Notes: generated by a model from the sequence alone, not told the origin. Positions 44,320 through 53,784 are shown, numbered from the stretch's first letter. The stretch: DNA of 64,000 nucleotides from Rhizobiales bacterium Y(2018) (GCA_005502925.1 SCPD01000006.1:226757-290756), one strand, 5' to 3'. Numbers and translations: made by a program.

Positions 44320-45068
44320 CCGCGCATCTCGAACTCAGCGATGTGAGTGCCAGCTTCAACGGCTTCAAGGCGGTGAACGGCCTGTCGCTCAAGGTGGAGA
44401 AAGGGGAGCTGCGCTGCCTCATCGGGCCGAACGGGGCCGGCAAGACCACCGCCCTCGACCTCATCTGCGGCAAGACGGTGCCGAGCGGAGGCTCCATCCG
44501 CTTCAAGGGCATCGAGCTCGGCCGGCACGACGACTATCAGATCGCGCGCTCAGGCGTCGGGCGCAAATTCCAGGTGCCGAGCGTCTTCCGTCAGCTCACC
44601 GTGCGCGAGAATCTCGAAGTCGCCTATTGCAAGCGCAATGGCGTCCTCGCCAATCTGCTGCGCTGGGCACATTCGGCCGACAGCGACGGCCTCGACAAGC
44701 TGGCGGAGTTCGTGGGGCTCAGCGATCAGCTCAACGTGCCGGCGGCGCATCTTTCGCATGGCCAGACCCAATGGCTCGAGATCGCGCTGCTGCTCGCCCA
44801 GGACGCCGAGCTCATCCTGCTCGATGAGCCGACCGCCGGCATGACGGTGCAGGAGACGCAGAAAACCGCCGACATCTGCAACCGCCTCAAGGGCAAACAC
44901 ACGATCATCGTGGTCGAGCACGACATGGGTTTCGTCAAGGCGATCGGCGACATCATCTCGGTGATGCATCAGGGCAAGCTCCTCGCCGAAGGCCCGGTCG
45001 CCGAGATCGAGAACAATCCGAAAGTCAAACAGGTCTATCTGGGATCGGTGGGGATCAGCGGTGCTTGA
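44316..45068 (+). CDS. urtD: Amide/urea ABC transporter ATP-binding protein, UrtD-like
   Basis: A 250-residue ATPase: Walker A GPNGAGKTTALDLICGK, the UrtD-typical IARSGVGRKFQVPSVFRQL, signature LSHGQTQWLEIALLL (a changed but family-typical form), Walker B LILLDEPTAGM and switch His in VVEHDMGFVK. The start at 44316 overlaps the permease stop as ATGA. It works with the second ATPase at 45061. Confidence 0.9.
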   Translation: MTAHLELSDVSASFNGFKAVNGLSLKVEKGELRCLIGPNGAGKTTALDLICGKTVPSGGSIRFKGIELGRHDDYQIARSGVGRKFQVPSVFRQLTVRENLEVAYCKRNGVLANLLRWAHSADSDGLDKLAEFVGLSDQLNVPAAHLSHGQTQWLEIALLLAQDAELILLDEPTAGMTVQETQKTADICNRLKGKHTIIVVEHDMGFVKAIGDIISVMHQGKLLAEGPVAEIENNPKVKQVYLGSVGISGA

Positions 45069-45759
45069 GCTCAAGAATCTCGAAGCCTATTACGGCAATT
45101 CGCGCGCCCTCCAGGGCGTCAATCTCACGCTCGAGACCGGCAAGTTCCTGGCGGTCCTGGGACGCAACGGGGTGGGCAAGACCACTCTGTTCAAGGCGAT
45201 CCTCGGCCTCATGGACCGCTGCGGCGGTGAGATCGCGCTGTCGGGGAAACGCCTCGACCCGCTGCCGACCTTCAAGCGCGCTCATGCGGGCCTGGGATAT
45301 GTGCCACAGGGCCGCGGCATCATCCCGACCTTCACGGTGCGCGAGAATCTGAAGCTCGGCACTTTCGCGCGCTCCGGCGGCGACAAGCATTCCTATGATG
45401 ATCTCGTCTTCGAGATCTTCCCGGTGCTCGGCGAGTTCCTCGACCGGCAGGGCGGCAATCTCTCCGGCGGCCAGCAGCAGCAGCTGGCGATCGGCCGGGC
45501 GCTTCTGACGAACCCCAAGATCATCCTGCTCGACGAGCCGACCGAGGGCATCCAGCCCAATATCGTCGAGCAGATCGAGGAAGCGATCATCAAGCTCAAC
45601 AAGGCGCATGGCATCACCATCATCCTGGTCGAGCAGGATATCGAATTCGCACGGCGCGCCTCCGACTCCTTCGTGATCATGGAGAAGGGCCGCGTCGTGG
45701 CGGAGGGTCCCGTCAAGAACCTGACGGACAATCTCATGCACAAGCACATGGCGGTGTGA
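45061..45759 (+). CDS. urtE: Amide/urea ABC transporter ATP-binding protein, UrtE-like
   Basis: A 232-residue ATPase: Walker [38 protein letters not shown], signature [16 protein letters not shown], Walker [17 protein letters not shown] and [13 protein letters not shown]. It starts with GTG and overlaps UrtD by 8 bases. Together with UrtD it completes a five-part importer of the branched-chain amino acid/urea/amide type. Confidence 0.92.
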   Translation: MLELKNLEAYYGNSRALQGVNLTLETGKFLAVLGRNGVGKTTLFKAILGLMDRCGGEIALSGKRLDPLPTFKRAHAGLGYVPQGRGIIPTFTVRENLKLGTFARSGGDKHSYDDLVFEIFPVLGEFLDRQGGNLSGGQQQQLAIGRALLTNPKIILLDEPTEGIQPNIVEQIEEAIIKLNKAHGITIILVEQDIEFARRASDSFVIMEKGRVVAEGPVKNLTDNLMHKHMAV

Positions 45760-45805
45760 CCATGCGGCGGTGCGCAATGATCAGGCAACCATCTGGGAGA
45801 CGAAC

Positions 45806-46846
45806 ATGATTCATGGCGATATCGGTAGCAGCAACGACACGGTCGGCGTTGCGGTGGTCAACTACAAGATGCCGCGCCTCCATACCAAGAAGGAGGTGCT
45901 CGACAATGCCCGCAAGATCGCCGAGATGCTGGTCGGCATGAAAGTGGGCCTGCCCGGCATGGATCTGGTGATCTTCCCGGAATACAGCACCCACGGCATC
46001 ATGTACGACCAGAAGGAAATGTATGAGACCGCCTCGCAGATTCCGGGCGAGGAGACCGAGATTTTTGCCCAAGCCTGCCGCAAGGCCAAGGTCTGGGGCG
46101 TGTTCTCGCTCACCGGCGAGCGCCATGAGGAGCATCCCAACAAGGCGCCCTACAACACGCTCATCCTGATGAACGACAAGGGTGAGATCGTGCAGAAATA
46201 CCGCAAGATCATGCCCTGGGTGCCGATCGAAGGCTGGTATCCCGGCAATTGCACCTATGTGTCGGAAGGCCCCAAGGGTCTCAAAGTCAGCCTGATCATC
46301 TGCGATGACGGCAATTACCCGGAAATCTGGCGCGACTGCGCGATGAAGGGCGCCGAGCTCATCGTGCGCTGCCAGGGCTACATGTATCCGGCCAAGGACC
46401 AGCAGGTGCTGATGGCCAAGGCGATGGCCTGGGCCAATAACAGCTATGTGGCGGTTTCCAATGCCACGGGCTTCGACGGCGTCTACTCCTATTTCGGCCA
46501 TTCGGCGATCGTCGGCTTCGATGGCCGCACGCTCGGCGAATGCGGCGAGGAGGAAATGGGTATCCAATATGCCCAGCTGTCGAAGATGCTCATCCGCGAC
46601 GCGCGCAAGAACAGCCAGTCCAACAACCATCTCTTCAAGCTGGTGCATCGCGGCTATACCGGCATGATCAATTCGGGCGAGGGCGCGCAGGGCGTCGCCA
46701 GCTGCCCCTATGACTTCTACAAGAAGTGGATCACCGATCCCGAAGGCACGCGCGAGATGGTGGAGGCCATCACCCGCTCGACCGTCGGCACCGAGGAATC
46801 GCCGATCGACGGTATCCCCAACCCCAAGACGCGCGCCCATCGTTGA
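45806..46846 (+). CDS. amiE: Aliphatic amidase AmiE
   Basis: A 346-residue nitrilase-superfamily amidase that hydrolyses short aliphatic amides to acid and ammonia. It opens [20 protein letters not shown], close to the Pseudomonas aeruginosa enzyme (346 residues). The catalytic triad is in place: Glu59 in [10 protein letters not shown], Lys134 in [10 protein letters not shown] and Cys166 in [12 protein letters not shown]. The start is at 45806, with GGGAGA upstream; an earlier ATG at 45770 adds a non-homologous leader. The gene follows the importer, so uptake and cleavage are co-expressed. The C-terminus ([13 protein letters not shown]) differs from the Pseudomonas enzyme. Confidence 0.97.
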   Translation: MIHGDIGSSNDTVGVAVVNYKMPRLHTKKEVLDNARKIAEMLVGMKVGLPGMDLVIFPEYSTHGIMYDQKEMYETASQIPGEETEIFAQACRKAKVWGVFSLTGERHEEHPNKAPYNTLILMNDKGEIVQKYRKIMPWVPIEGWYPGNCTYVSEGPKGLKVSLIICDDGNYPEIWRDCAMKGAELIVRCQGYMYPAKDQQVLMAKAMAWANNSYVAVSNATGFDGVYSYFGHSAIVGFDGRTLGECGEEEMGIQYAQLSKMLIRDARKNSQSNNHLFKLVHRGYTGMINSGEGAQGVASCPYDFYKKWITDPEGTREMVEAITRSTVGTEESPIDGIPNPKTRAHR

Positions 46847-46857
46847 GCAAAGCGGGG

Positions 46858-46890
46858 GACCGGAGAGCAGTACGGGATCGCTCTCCGGTC
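46858..46890 (+). other. Perfect 11-bp hairpin between amiE and the AAA+ gene
   Basis: GACCGGAGAGC (46858-46868) and GCTCTCCGGTC (46880-46890) pair perfectly around an 11-base loop. No U-tract follows. It could stabilise the amiE message or reduce read-through to the AAA+ and VWA genes, so that amidase is made in excess. Confidence 0.6.
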
Positions 46891-46914
46891 ATCGCATGAA
46901 TGGACAGAGCCACG

Positions 46915-47712
46915 ATGGATCTGAGCAACTATCTCCTCACCGGGCAGCCTTATTATCATCCCGTCGGCAATGAGGTGGCGCTGTTCGAAGCGGCCTATGC
47001 GGCGCGCCTGCCGATGATGCTGAAAGGGCCGACGGGCTGCGGCAAGACACGTTTCATCGAGCATATGGCCTGGCGGCTCGGCAAGCCGCTGATCACCGTC
47101 GCCTGCCATGAGGATATGACGGCGTCGGATCTGGTCGGGCGTTTCCTTCTCGATGCCGAAGGCACCGTCTGGCATGACGGTCCGCTCACTCTCGCAGTGC
47201 GTCACGGCGCCGTGTGCTATCTCGACGAGATCGTCGAGGCGCGCCAGGACACCACCGTCGTCATCCATCCCTTGACCGACGACCGCCGCATCCTGCCGCT
47301 CGAGAAGAAGAACGAACTGGTCCGGGCGCATCCCGATTTCCAGATCGTGATCTCCTACAATCCCGGCTATCAGAGCGTCATCAAGGATCTGAAGGAATCG
47401 ACCAAGCAGCGTTTTGCGGCCCTCGATTTCTCCTATCCCGAGGCTTCGATCGAAACCGAGATCGTCGCCCATGAATCAGGAATCGCGCATGAAGACGCCG
47501 CCGTGCTGGTGCGGATCGCCGGTCGCACCCGCAATCTGAAAGGACATGGACTGGATGAAGGCGCCTCGACCCGCATGCTGGTCCAGGCGGGCCGGCTGAT
47601 GAGCCGGTCGATCCCGTTGCGCGAGGCCTGCGAGGTGGCGATCGTGCTGCCGATCAGCGATGATCCCGATATGCGGCGCGCCCTCACCGAAACGATCGCC
47701 GCCTGCGTGTAG
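46915..47712 (+). CDS. MoxR-type AAA+ ATPase, CbbQ/NorQ-like
   Basis: A 265-residue AAA+ ATPase. The CbbQ/NirQ/NorQ opening [17 protein letters not shown] leads to Walker [15 protein letters not shown], Walker [17 protein letters not shown], sensor 1 in [11 protein letters not shown] and the family motif [13 protein letters not shown]. Such ATPases work with a VWA partner to mature or reactivate an enzyme (Rubisco, NO reductase). The partner is encoded at 47955. Their place directly behind amiE suggests they act on the amidase or another product of this operon. An ATG at 46900 is an equally possible start. Confidence 0.88.
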   Translation: MDLSNYLLTGQPYYHPVGNEVALFEAAYAARLPMMLKGPTGCGKTRFIEHMAWRLGKPLITVACHEDMTASDLVGRFLLDAEGTVWHDGPLTLAVRHGAVCYLDEIVEARQDTTVVIHPLTDDRRILPLEKKNELVRAHPDFQIVISYNPGYQSVIKDLKESTKQRFAALDFSYPEASIETEIVAHESGIAHEDAAVLVRIAGRTRNLKGHGLDEGASTRMLVQAGRLMSRSIPLREACEVAIVLPISDDPDMRRALTETIAACV

Positions 47713-47759
47713 GGCGTGATTGGGATGTCTATGACGAGACCAGGATCTTACCTTCATTT

Positions 47760-47811
47760 CCCCTTCTCCCGCTTGCGGGAGAAGGTGCCCGATAGGGCGG
47801 ATGAGGGTGTT
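47760..47811 (+). repeat. REP-like palindromic element, first arm of inverted pair A
   Basis: CCTTCTCCCGCTTGCGGGAG and the bases around it form a hairpin with a 10-base stem and TT loop, followed by a conserved tail ending GGCGGATGAGGGTGTT. The reverse complement occurs at 47899-47947 and two more copies lie at 53579 and 53710. The element sits between the AAA+ and VWA genes. Confidence 0.8.
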
Positions 47812-47898
47812 GGTTCAGCTCACGGCAGCTTCTCAAAAGAGCAAGATGACGAAGCTTCGGCACTTCTCATATTCGGACCTCTTCAGAAGCCGAGAGAA

Positions 47899-47947
47899 CA
47901 CCCTCATCCGGCCTTCGGCCACCTTCTCCCGCAAGCGGGAGAAGGGA
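47899..47947 (-). repeat. REP-like palindromic element, second arm of inverted pair A
   Basis: It is the inverted copy of the element at 47760, with small differences in the tail (CCGGCCTTCGGCC). The two arms flank 87 bases of unrelated sequence. The end of this copy supplies GGGAAGG, which is the apparent ribosome site for the VWA gene at 47955. Confidence 0.8.
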
Positions 47948-47954
47948 AGGTTAC

Positions 47955-50234
47955 ATGACCGACGACGGTCTCATAGACGGCTTGCTGCGTAGCGTCCGCT
48001 TCGCCCAGGCCATCGATCGGCGCACCTGGCAGAGCGTGCGTGAGGTCTTTCCAGGCCCTGCTTTCGATCTGTGGATCGACGGCTTCGAGCGGGTCGCGGC
48101 GAAGATCGGGGACGCCGCGGCGCCTTTCGCCTTCGCCACCGGCAGCGTCGAGGTGGCGCGGCTGCACGGCACCGACCTGGCGCTGGCCACGGCCGACACC
48201 GCGACCGGCATCGCCAAGGCGGCCGGGCCTGAAGCCGCATTGCGCTTCCTCGCCGTGCTCCCTTCGGTGGCCGCAGTCCTCGAGGAAAACGCCGCCTTGC
48301 GGATCTGGCTCCGGACGGTTGAGGAGGCGGCGACGCTGGCGCCAGGCGCCGCCTCCCTCATCATCCGCGCCTCGGGCTTCGTGCTCGGCCGGCTCAGCGT
48401 GCTCGCCTTCCGCGCCTGGGCGGCGAACGGCATCCGTCAGAGCGCTGGCGATGCCGCCAAGGCGGCGCTCTATTTCGCCGTCACCGACATGGCGACACTC
48501 AAAGCCTTCGAGCGCGATCCGGACGATGTCGCCTTCACCGATATCGAGGCGTCGCTGCGCGCCTTCCTGATTGCCCTGTGGAAGATCCGCCCGGTGATCC
48601 GCGCGGCCAGTGTCAGGCCGGGCGGGCGGGTGATGCGGCGGGCCTCTTTCGATGGCGCCATCATCCGTGTGCCGGAAATCTTTGCCGGTTATCGCGGCGC
48701 CGCGGCGGCGGCGCATTATCATGCGGTCTTCGCCCATATCGGCGCGCATCTGAGATACGGAAGGGCGAAATTTCCGGTCGCCTCGCTGAGGCCAGTGCAG
48801 CTGGCGCTGGTCGGGCTGATCGAGGATGCACGTGTCGAGGCGCTGGCCGCCGAGGAATATCCGGGCCTGCGCCGCCTGTGGTCGCGCTTTCATGTCGCCG
48901 AGCCCGGCACGGCGCTCACCGCCGAGCTCCTGATGATGCGCCTGGCGCGCGCGCTGATCGATCCCGCTTATGTCGATGACGATCCGTGGATCAGCAAGGC
49001 GCGCCGGATGTTTCGCGATGCCCGCGATCAATGGGAAGACCCGGCGATCAGCCGGCGCATCGGCGGGCTGCTCGGCAACGACATCGGCCAGATGCGCATC
49101 CAGTTCAATGCCAGAAGCCATGTGATCGAGCCGTCCTATCGTGACGACAATACCGGTCTGTGGGATTTCGGCGACACACCGCCCGAGCAGGCGGAAACCG
49201 CCGAGATGCTGCTCGAGGCGGTGCGCCTCAACGAGCAGGAGACGCTGGAGGGGAGCGAACGGCGCGAGCGTGATGATACGAGCGACATTTCGGCGAACCG
49301 CGCCGGAAAGCTGACGGCGCTGCCCGAGGATGCCGGCATCCCGATCGCGCGACGCTCCGAATGGGATCATGTCGGCGGCCTGATGCGGCATGACTGGACG
49401 ACGATCCTCGAATTCAAGCCGAAGCCGGCGGCGGCCGAAGCCATCGACGCCATCCTCGCCGATCACGCCGATGTCGAGCGCCGCATCGCCCGGCTGGTGA
49501 AGGCGGCCAAGGTCAGCCGGCCGGTGCGCATGCGCCGCCAGCCGCAAGGCGACCGTCTCGATCTCGATGCCGCCATCCGGGCGATGATCGATCATCGCGC
49601 CGGCCTTCCGCCCGATACCCGCCTCTATGAGACGCAGGAGATGCGGGCGCGCGATCTCTCGGTGCTGGCCTTGCTCGACATATCGGAATCGACCCGCGAC
49701 CGGGTGCGCGACACGACGACCACCGTCATCGCGCTCGAGCGGGCGGCGGCGGCGCTGCTCGCTCAGGCCATGGCCGATCTCGGCGATCCTTTCGCGCTCC
49801 ATGCCTTCTGCTCGAATGGACGCGAAGAGGTGCGCTACTACCGGGTGAAGGATTTCGCCGAGGACAATCTGGCGATGGTGAAAGCGCGGCTGGCGGGTCT
49901 GCGCGGCATGCTGTCGACCAGGCTCGGCGCCGCTCTGCGCCAGGCCGGGGCGGAAATCGCGACCCAAGCCACACATCGCAAGCTGGTGCTCGTCATCACC
50001 GATGGCGAGCCCGCCGATATCGACGTCGCCGACAAGAGATATCTGGTCGAGGATGCGCGCAAGGCGGTGCAGGAGCTGGCCCGCCAGGGGGTCGATGTCT
50101 TCTGCGTCGGCCTCGATGGCGGCGGCGAAAACTATCTGCCGCGCATCTTCGGTCCGCGCAACTACCTGATGCTCAATAGGGTCGAGGCCCTTCCCGAAAA
50201 ACTGCCGATGCTCTATTTCAGACTCACCATCTGA
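47955..50234 (+). CDS. VWA-domain protein, CbbO/NorD-like
   Basis: A 759-residue cytoplasmic protein. The N-terminal two thirds is helical with no catalytic motif I recognise. The C-terminal VWA domain (about residues 560-755) has the MIDAS motif LALLDISESTRDRVRD, then FALHAFCSNGREEVRYYRVK and LVLVITDGEPADIDV. NorD and CbbO have this layout and act with NorQ/CbbQ ATPases as a chaperone that remodels a target enzyme. The partner ATPase is the preceding gene. The start ATG follows GGGAAGG at the end of a REP-like repeat. A 690-codon antisense frame is regarded as spurious. Confidence 0.88.
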   Translation: MTDDGLIDGLLRSVRFAQAIDRRTWQSVREVFPGPAFDLWIDGFERVAAKIGDAAAPFAFATGSVEVARLHGTDLALATADTATGIAKAAGPEAALRFLAVLPSVAAVLEENAALRIWLRTVEEAATLAPGAASLIIRASGFVLGRLSVLAFRAWAANGIRQSAGDAAKAALYFAVTDMATLKAFERDPDDVAFTDIEASLRAFLIALWKIRPVIRAASVRPGGRVMRRASFDGAIIRVPEIFAGYRGAAAAAHYHAVFAHIGAHLRYGRAKFPVASLRPVQLALVGLIEDARVEALAAEEYPGLRRLWSRFHVAEPGTALTAELLMMRLARALIDPAYVDDDPWISKARRMFRDARDQWEDPAISRRIGGLLGNDIGQMRIQFNARSHVIEPSYRDDNTGLWDFGDTPPEQAETAEMLLEAVRLNEQETLEGSERRERDDTSDISANRAGKLTALPEDAGIPIARRSEWDHVGGLMRHDWTTILEFKPKPAAAEAIDAILADHADVERRIARLVKAAKVSRPVRMRRQPQGDRLDLDAAIRAMIDHRAGLPPDTRLYETQEMRARDLSVLALLDISESTRDRVRDTTTTVIALERAAAALLAQAMADLGDPFALHAFCSNGREEVRYYRVKDFAEDNLAMVKARLAGLRGMLSTRLGAALRQAGAEIATQATHRKLVLVITDGEPADIDVADKRYLVEDARKAVQELARQGVDVFCVGLDGGGENYLPRIFGPRNYLMLNRVEALPEKLPMLYFRLTI

Positions 50235-50236
50235 TC

Positions 50237-50914
50237 ATGCAGGACGGCAATCCCTTGAGCAGTGCCAGGCCCTATGCCGCGGAATTCCTCGGCACGGCTA
50301 TTCTCGTGTTTTTCGCGGCCGGCGCGGTCATGGTCACCGCGATGCTCGGCAATCTGCCGGGACCGCTGATCGCCGGTGCTGCCTCGGGTGTCGCCTTGAT
50401 GATCCTGATCTGGGCGCTGTTCGATATTTCGGGCGCGCATTTCAATCCGGCCTTGACCCTTGGATTGGCGGCCTTCGGCGATTTCCCCAAGCGGTTGGTG
50501 CCCGGTTATGTCGCGGCGCAGCTCGCCGGCTCCTGCGCGGGTGCGGCGCTTCTTTATCATACGCTCGGTGCGCAAGGCGGCATGGGCGCCAATCTGCCCA
50601 ATTCGAGCTTGGCCTTGCCGCTTGCCGGCGCCTTCGCCATCGAATGTTTTCTGTCTTTCGTGATGATGCTGGTCATTCGCGCCGCCTTCGCCGCGGCGCC
50701 GCCGCTTCGTTCCTTCGCCGCGGTGCCGATCGGCCTCATCGTCGGCATCGAGGTCATGCTGATGGGACCGATTGCCGGGGCCGCGATGAATCCGGCGCGC
50801 GCCTTCGGCCCTACCGTGTTTCTCGGCGACTGGCGGTTTTATTGGATATATGCGCTGGGGCCTGTCCTCGGCATTCTCGTCGCCTGCTGTGTCTGGCGCT
50901 TCCTCAAGCGCTAA
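50237..50914 (+). CDS. MIP-family channel (aquaporin/glycerol-facilitator type)
   Basis: A 225-residue membrane channel with six segments and both NPA boxes: SGAHFNPALTLGLAAFG and GAAMNPARAFGPTVF with the conserved Arg after the second box. It starts 2 bases after the VWA stop, so it is the last gene of the amide operon. Aquaporin-family pores can pass small uncharged solutes, and formamide or acetamide would fit the operon, but water or glycerol cannot be excluded. Its stop overlaps the 3' end of the convergent LysR gene by 4 bases. Confidence 0.9.
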   Translation: MQDGNPLSSARPYAAEFLGTAILVFFAAGAVMVTAMLGNLPGPLIAGAASGVALMILIWALFDISGAHFNPALTLGLAAFGDFPKRLVPGYVAAQLAGSCAGAALLYHTLGAQGGMGANLPNSSLALPLAGAFAIECFLSFVMMLVIRAAFAAAPPLRSFAAVPIGLIVGIEVMLMGPIAGAAMNPARAFGPTVFLGDWRFYWIYALGPVLGILVACCVWRFLKR

Positions 50915-51771
50915 TCGCGAAAATCCTGCAGCAGGCTGCCGATGGAGCGCAGGCAGCGCAGCGCCAGATCGAGCAGCTCGGTATGGGCGTGCGTGTCGGG
51001 TGCGATCACATAGACCGGACGGCGGATCTCGGGCGCGTTCTCGACGGGTGTGATATGGCCGCTCGCAATCCAGGGTGCGGCGAGGCTCCAGGGCAGATAT
51101 CCGGCGGCGCGCTGATCGATGATATAGTTCAGGCCCAAGACCGCCGGACCGATGGTGATCGCGGGTGTCGGCAGGTCGGGATAGGCCTCTCGGTGCGCCG
51201 AGCGCAATTCGTCGTCCCAGTCGAGATTGACATAATGGCTGTGCCAGTCGTCGATATTCTCCCTGTGGCAGACGAGGACCAGGCGTTCGTCGAACAAGGT
51301 CTCGACGAGGAGACCGGGCCTGCGGCGGGGAATGAACACCACACCCAGATCGAGCAGGCCCTCCGACAGACGCTCGATAATATTGTCGGAATGGCTGCCT
51401 TCGAGCCGCACCGCCACGTCGGGGGCGCGCTCACGCATCGAGGAAAGCCAGGGTCGTAACAGGCTGCTCCACAGGCTGGCGGGACCACCTAAGCGGAATA
51501 TGGTCTGAAAACCTTGCGGCAGGGCGATTTCCTGGCGTGCCTGTTCCCATGAGCTCAGGATCGCCAGCGCATGGGCCTCGAGCCTGAGGCCCGCCGGGGT
51601 CAGGTCGGCGCCTTCGCGCCCACGCAGGAAAAGCGGCTGGCCGAGCTGTTCCTCGAGCGCTCTGATACGGGCGGAAACGGTCGATTGCGTGACATTCAGC
51701 CGGCTGGCGGCCAGGCTGAAACTGCCGGTCGCCACCACCTCGACAAAACTGCGCAACTGGTCGACATTCAT
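50911..51771 (-). CDS. LysR-family transcriptional regulator
   Basis: A 286-residue regulator. The HTH is FSLAASRLNVTQSTVSARIR (about residues 18-37), followed by the linker helix and the inducer-binding domain (LLDLGVVFIPRRRPGLLVET and onward). The start at 51771 (MNVDQLRSFVEVVATGS) is where the family normally begins; the frame is open to 51915 but the added part is not LysR-like. It is divergent from the dipeptide-type ABC operon and probably controls it through the dyad at 51802-51822. Confidence 0.93.
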   Translation of the reverse strand: MNVDQLRSFVEVVATGSFSLAASRLNVTQSTVSARIRALEEQLGQPLFLRGREGADLTPAGLRLEAHALAILSSWEQARQEIALPQGFQTIFRLGGPASLWSSLLRPWLSSMRERAPDVAVRLEGSHSDNIIERLSEGLLDLGVVFIPRRRPGLLVETLFDERLVLVCHRENIDDWHSHYVNLDWDDELRSAHREAYPDLPTPAITIGPAVLGLNYIIDQRAAGYLPWSLAAPWIASGHITPVENAPEIRRPVYVIAPDTHAHTELLDLALRCLRSIGSLLQDFRD

Positions 51772-51801
51772 GGCGATCCCGTTCGATTGAGATTTCCGAT
51801 A

Positions 51802-51822
51802 GCAACTATTCGAAAAATTTGC
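51802..51822. promoter_or_regulatory. Imperfect dyad, candidate LysR-type binding site
   Basis: GCAA and TTGC lie as inverted arms 13 bases apart around an AT-rich core (CTATTCGAAAAAT). The site is in the 123-base gap between the LysR gene and the ABC operon, close to the regulator start, as usual for a LysR recognition site. The dyad is imperfect in its core. Confidence 0.45.
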
Positions 51823-51894
51823 TTGCAAGATCAAGACCACTTCATGGACCATCGCCCACTTACCGACAGATAGAAGCGTCCAGGGAGCCCGTCC

Positions 51895-53574
51895 ATGACC
51901 CGTCCTCGCGACCATGACTACTTGCCCATCCTCAAGCGCGATCTCGCTGACGGGAAGGTGAGCCGGCGCAGTTTCCTGCGTACCGCAACCTTGCTGGGCC
52001 TCTCGGCGGCCTCGGCTTACGCCTTCGCCGACAAGGTGACGGGGGTACCAAGTGAGGCGCAGGCGCAGGACGCGAAGCCCAAGGGCGGGACCTTGCGAAT
52101 CAGCACCACGGTCTACGACGTCAAATCACCTGCCATTGCTTCCACCACCGCCCATCCGCTCATTTATTCGCAAGTGGTCGAATATCTGACCAAGACAGGT
52201 GCCGACAATGTCACGCGGCCGCATCTCCTCAAATCCTGGGAGCCGTCGACTGATCTGAAGACCTGGACGCTCCATCTGCGCGACGACGTCAAATGGCACA
52301 GCGGGCGGCCCTTCGTCGCCGACGATGTCGTGTGGAACCTGACGCGGCTGTTGAGCGACGAAGTCGGCTCCTCGGTGCTGGGGCTGATGGAAGGCTACCT
52401 GCTCAACAGCGTCGACACCGGCAAGGTCGACGACAAGGGCAAGAAGATCATCCGCCACGAATTGTGGGACCCGAAGGCGATCGAGAAGGTCGACGACAAG
52501 ACGGTGCGCCTCAATCTGAAAGCCCCGCAGCTCGCGGTGCCGGAGCATCTCTTCCATTATCCGGCCGTGATGCTCTATCCGGAGGAGAAAGGCGTGTTCG
52601 GGCCGGGCGCTATCGGCACCGGTGCCTTCACGCTTAAAGAGCTCAATGTCTCGCGCAATGCGGTGCTGGAGGCGAAGCCCGGCTATTGGGGCGAGGGGCC
52701 TTATCTCGACCGCATCGAATTCATCGATGTCGGCGGCAATGAGCAGGCGATCGTCAATGCGCTGATCTCCGGCCAGGTCGACGGCGCTTTCCAGATCCTG
52801 CCCGACTTCTATCCGCTGCTGAAGGACAATGCCGCCCTGCAATATTACCAGGTCACCACCGCGGATACTTCGGTGGTGCGCATGAATCTCAAGCACAAGC
52901 CCTTCGACGACGCGAAGGTTCGCCAGGCCTTCCGGCTGGCGATCGATCCGGTCAAGGCCAACCAGATCACCTTCGGCCAGTTCAGCACGCCGGCCGAGCA
53001 TCATCATGTCTCGCCGATCCATCCCGATTACGCCAAGCTGCCGGAGCCTCAGCGCGACGTCGAAAAGGCCAAGGCGCTGCTCGCCGAGGCCGGCTACAAG
53101 GACGGCGTCGATGTCGAGCTGGTCATCCAGCAGAATCCACCGCATCACTTGCGCAATGCCACCGCGCTCACCGAGATGTGGAAGGAGGCCGGCATCCGCG
53201 CTGCCATCAAGGTGGTGCCCAACCCGCAATATTGGGATGTGTGGATGACAGCGCCGCTCGGCATGACGGTGTGGGCGCATCGCCCGCTCGGCGTCATGAA
53301 TCTGGCGCTCGCTTATCGCTCGAATGCCGCCTGGAACGAAAGCGCCTTCGCCAATCCCGAATTCGACAAGTTGCTCGACGAAGCCGAGGCGATCCCCGAT
53401 CCCAAGGCGCGCAGCGCCAGGATGGCCGATATCGAGGCACTGATGCAGCGCGAAGGCCCGATCGTCCAGACCTATTGGCGCAACCTGATCTCCTTCTACG
53501 ACAAGAAGGTGGTGGGCTTCGCCATGCACCCGACCTACATGGTCTTCTGCAACGAGCTGGCGATCAAAAGTTGA
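51895..53574 (+). CDS. Dipeptide-type ABC transporter substrate-binding protein (DppA/OppA family)
   Basis: A 559-residue binding protein of SBP family 5. A Tat-type signal is visible (SRRSFLRTATLLGLSAASAY, cleavage near AQAQD). The mature part shows the family blocks: LLKSWEPSTDLKTWTLHLRD, VKWHSGRPFVADDVVWNLTR, ALISGQVDGAFQILPDFYPL, RQAFRLAIDPVKANQ and DIEALMQREGPIVQTYWRN. The family binds peptides but also opines, sugars and amines. The gene is divergent from LysR and followed by an inverted pair of REP-like repeats. Confidence 0.92.
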   Translation: MTRPRDHDYLPILKRDLADGKVSRRSFLRTATLLGLSAASAYAFADKVTGVPSEAQAQDAKPKGGTLRISTTVYDVKSPAIASTTAHPLIYSQVVEYLTKTGADNVTRPHLLKSWEPSTDLKTWTLHLRDDVKWHSGRPFVADDVVWNLTRLLSDEVGSSVLGLMEGYLLNSVDTGKVDDKGKKIIRHELWDPKAIEKVDDKTVRLNLKAPQLAVPEHLFHYPAVMLYPEEKGVFGPGAIGTGAFTLKELNVSRNAVLEAKPGYWGEGPYLDRIEFIDVGGNEQAIVNALISGQVDGAFQILPDFYPLLKDNAALQYYQVTTADTSVVRMNLKHKPFDDAKVRQAFRLAIDPVKANQITFGQFSTPAEHHHVSPIHPDYAKLPEPQRDVEKAKALLAEAGYKDGVDVELVIQQNPPHHLRNATALTEMWKEAGIRAAIKVVPNPQYWDVWMTAPLGMTVWAHRPLGVMNLALAYRSNAAWNESAFANPEFDKLLDEAEAIPDPKARSARMADIEALMQREGPIVQTYWRNLISFYDKKVVGFAMHPTYMVFCNELAIKS

Positions 53575-53578
53575 GTTT

Positions 53579-53630
53579 TCCCTTCTCCCGCTTGCGGGAG
53601 AAGGTACCCGAAGGGCGGATGAGGGTGTTC
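53579..53630 (+). repeat. REP-like palindromic element, first arm of inverted pair B
   Basis: It is the same element as at 47760, with the same 10-base-stem hairpin and the tail GGGCGGATGAGGGTGTT. It starts 5 bases after the binding-protein stop. The inverted copy follows at 53710. Confidence 0.8.
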
Positions 53631-53709
53631 GTGCCGATTGTGAGTCTATGAAACGCTGCTCACCTTCGGATGACTCGCCTCGAAATGCGGAGTTCATGAT
53701 TATCTGCCC

Positions 53710-53763
53710 GACACCCTCATCCGGCCTATCGGCCACCTTCTCCCGCAAGCGGGAGAAGGGGAA
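53710..53763 (-). repeat. REP-like palindromic element, second arm of inverted pair B
   Basis: It is the inverted copy, ending 21 bases before the permease start. The 79 bases between the arms are unlike the spacer of pair A, so the elements and not the whole unit were duplicated. The pair may shape mRNA stability between the binding-protein and permease parts. Confidence 0.8.
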
Positions 53764-53784
53764 TAAGCCCGCGCGGCCTTACGG

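Noticed and set aside
47904..49976. 690-codon (-) frame opposite the VWA gene
   Set aside because: The (+) frame has a VWA MIDAS motif and fits its AAA+ partner; the antisense frame has no motif.
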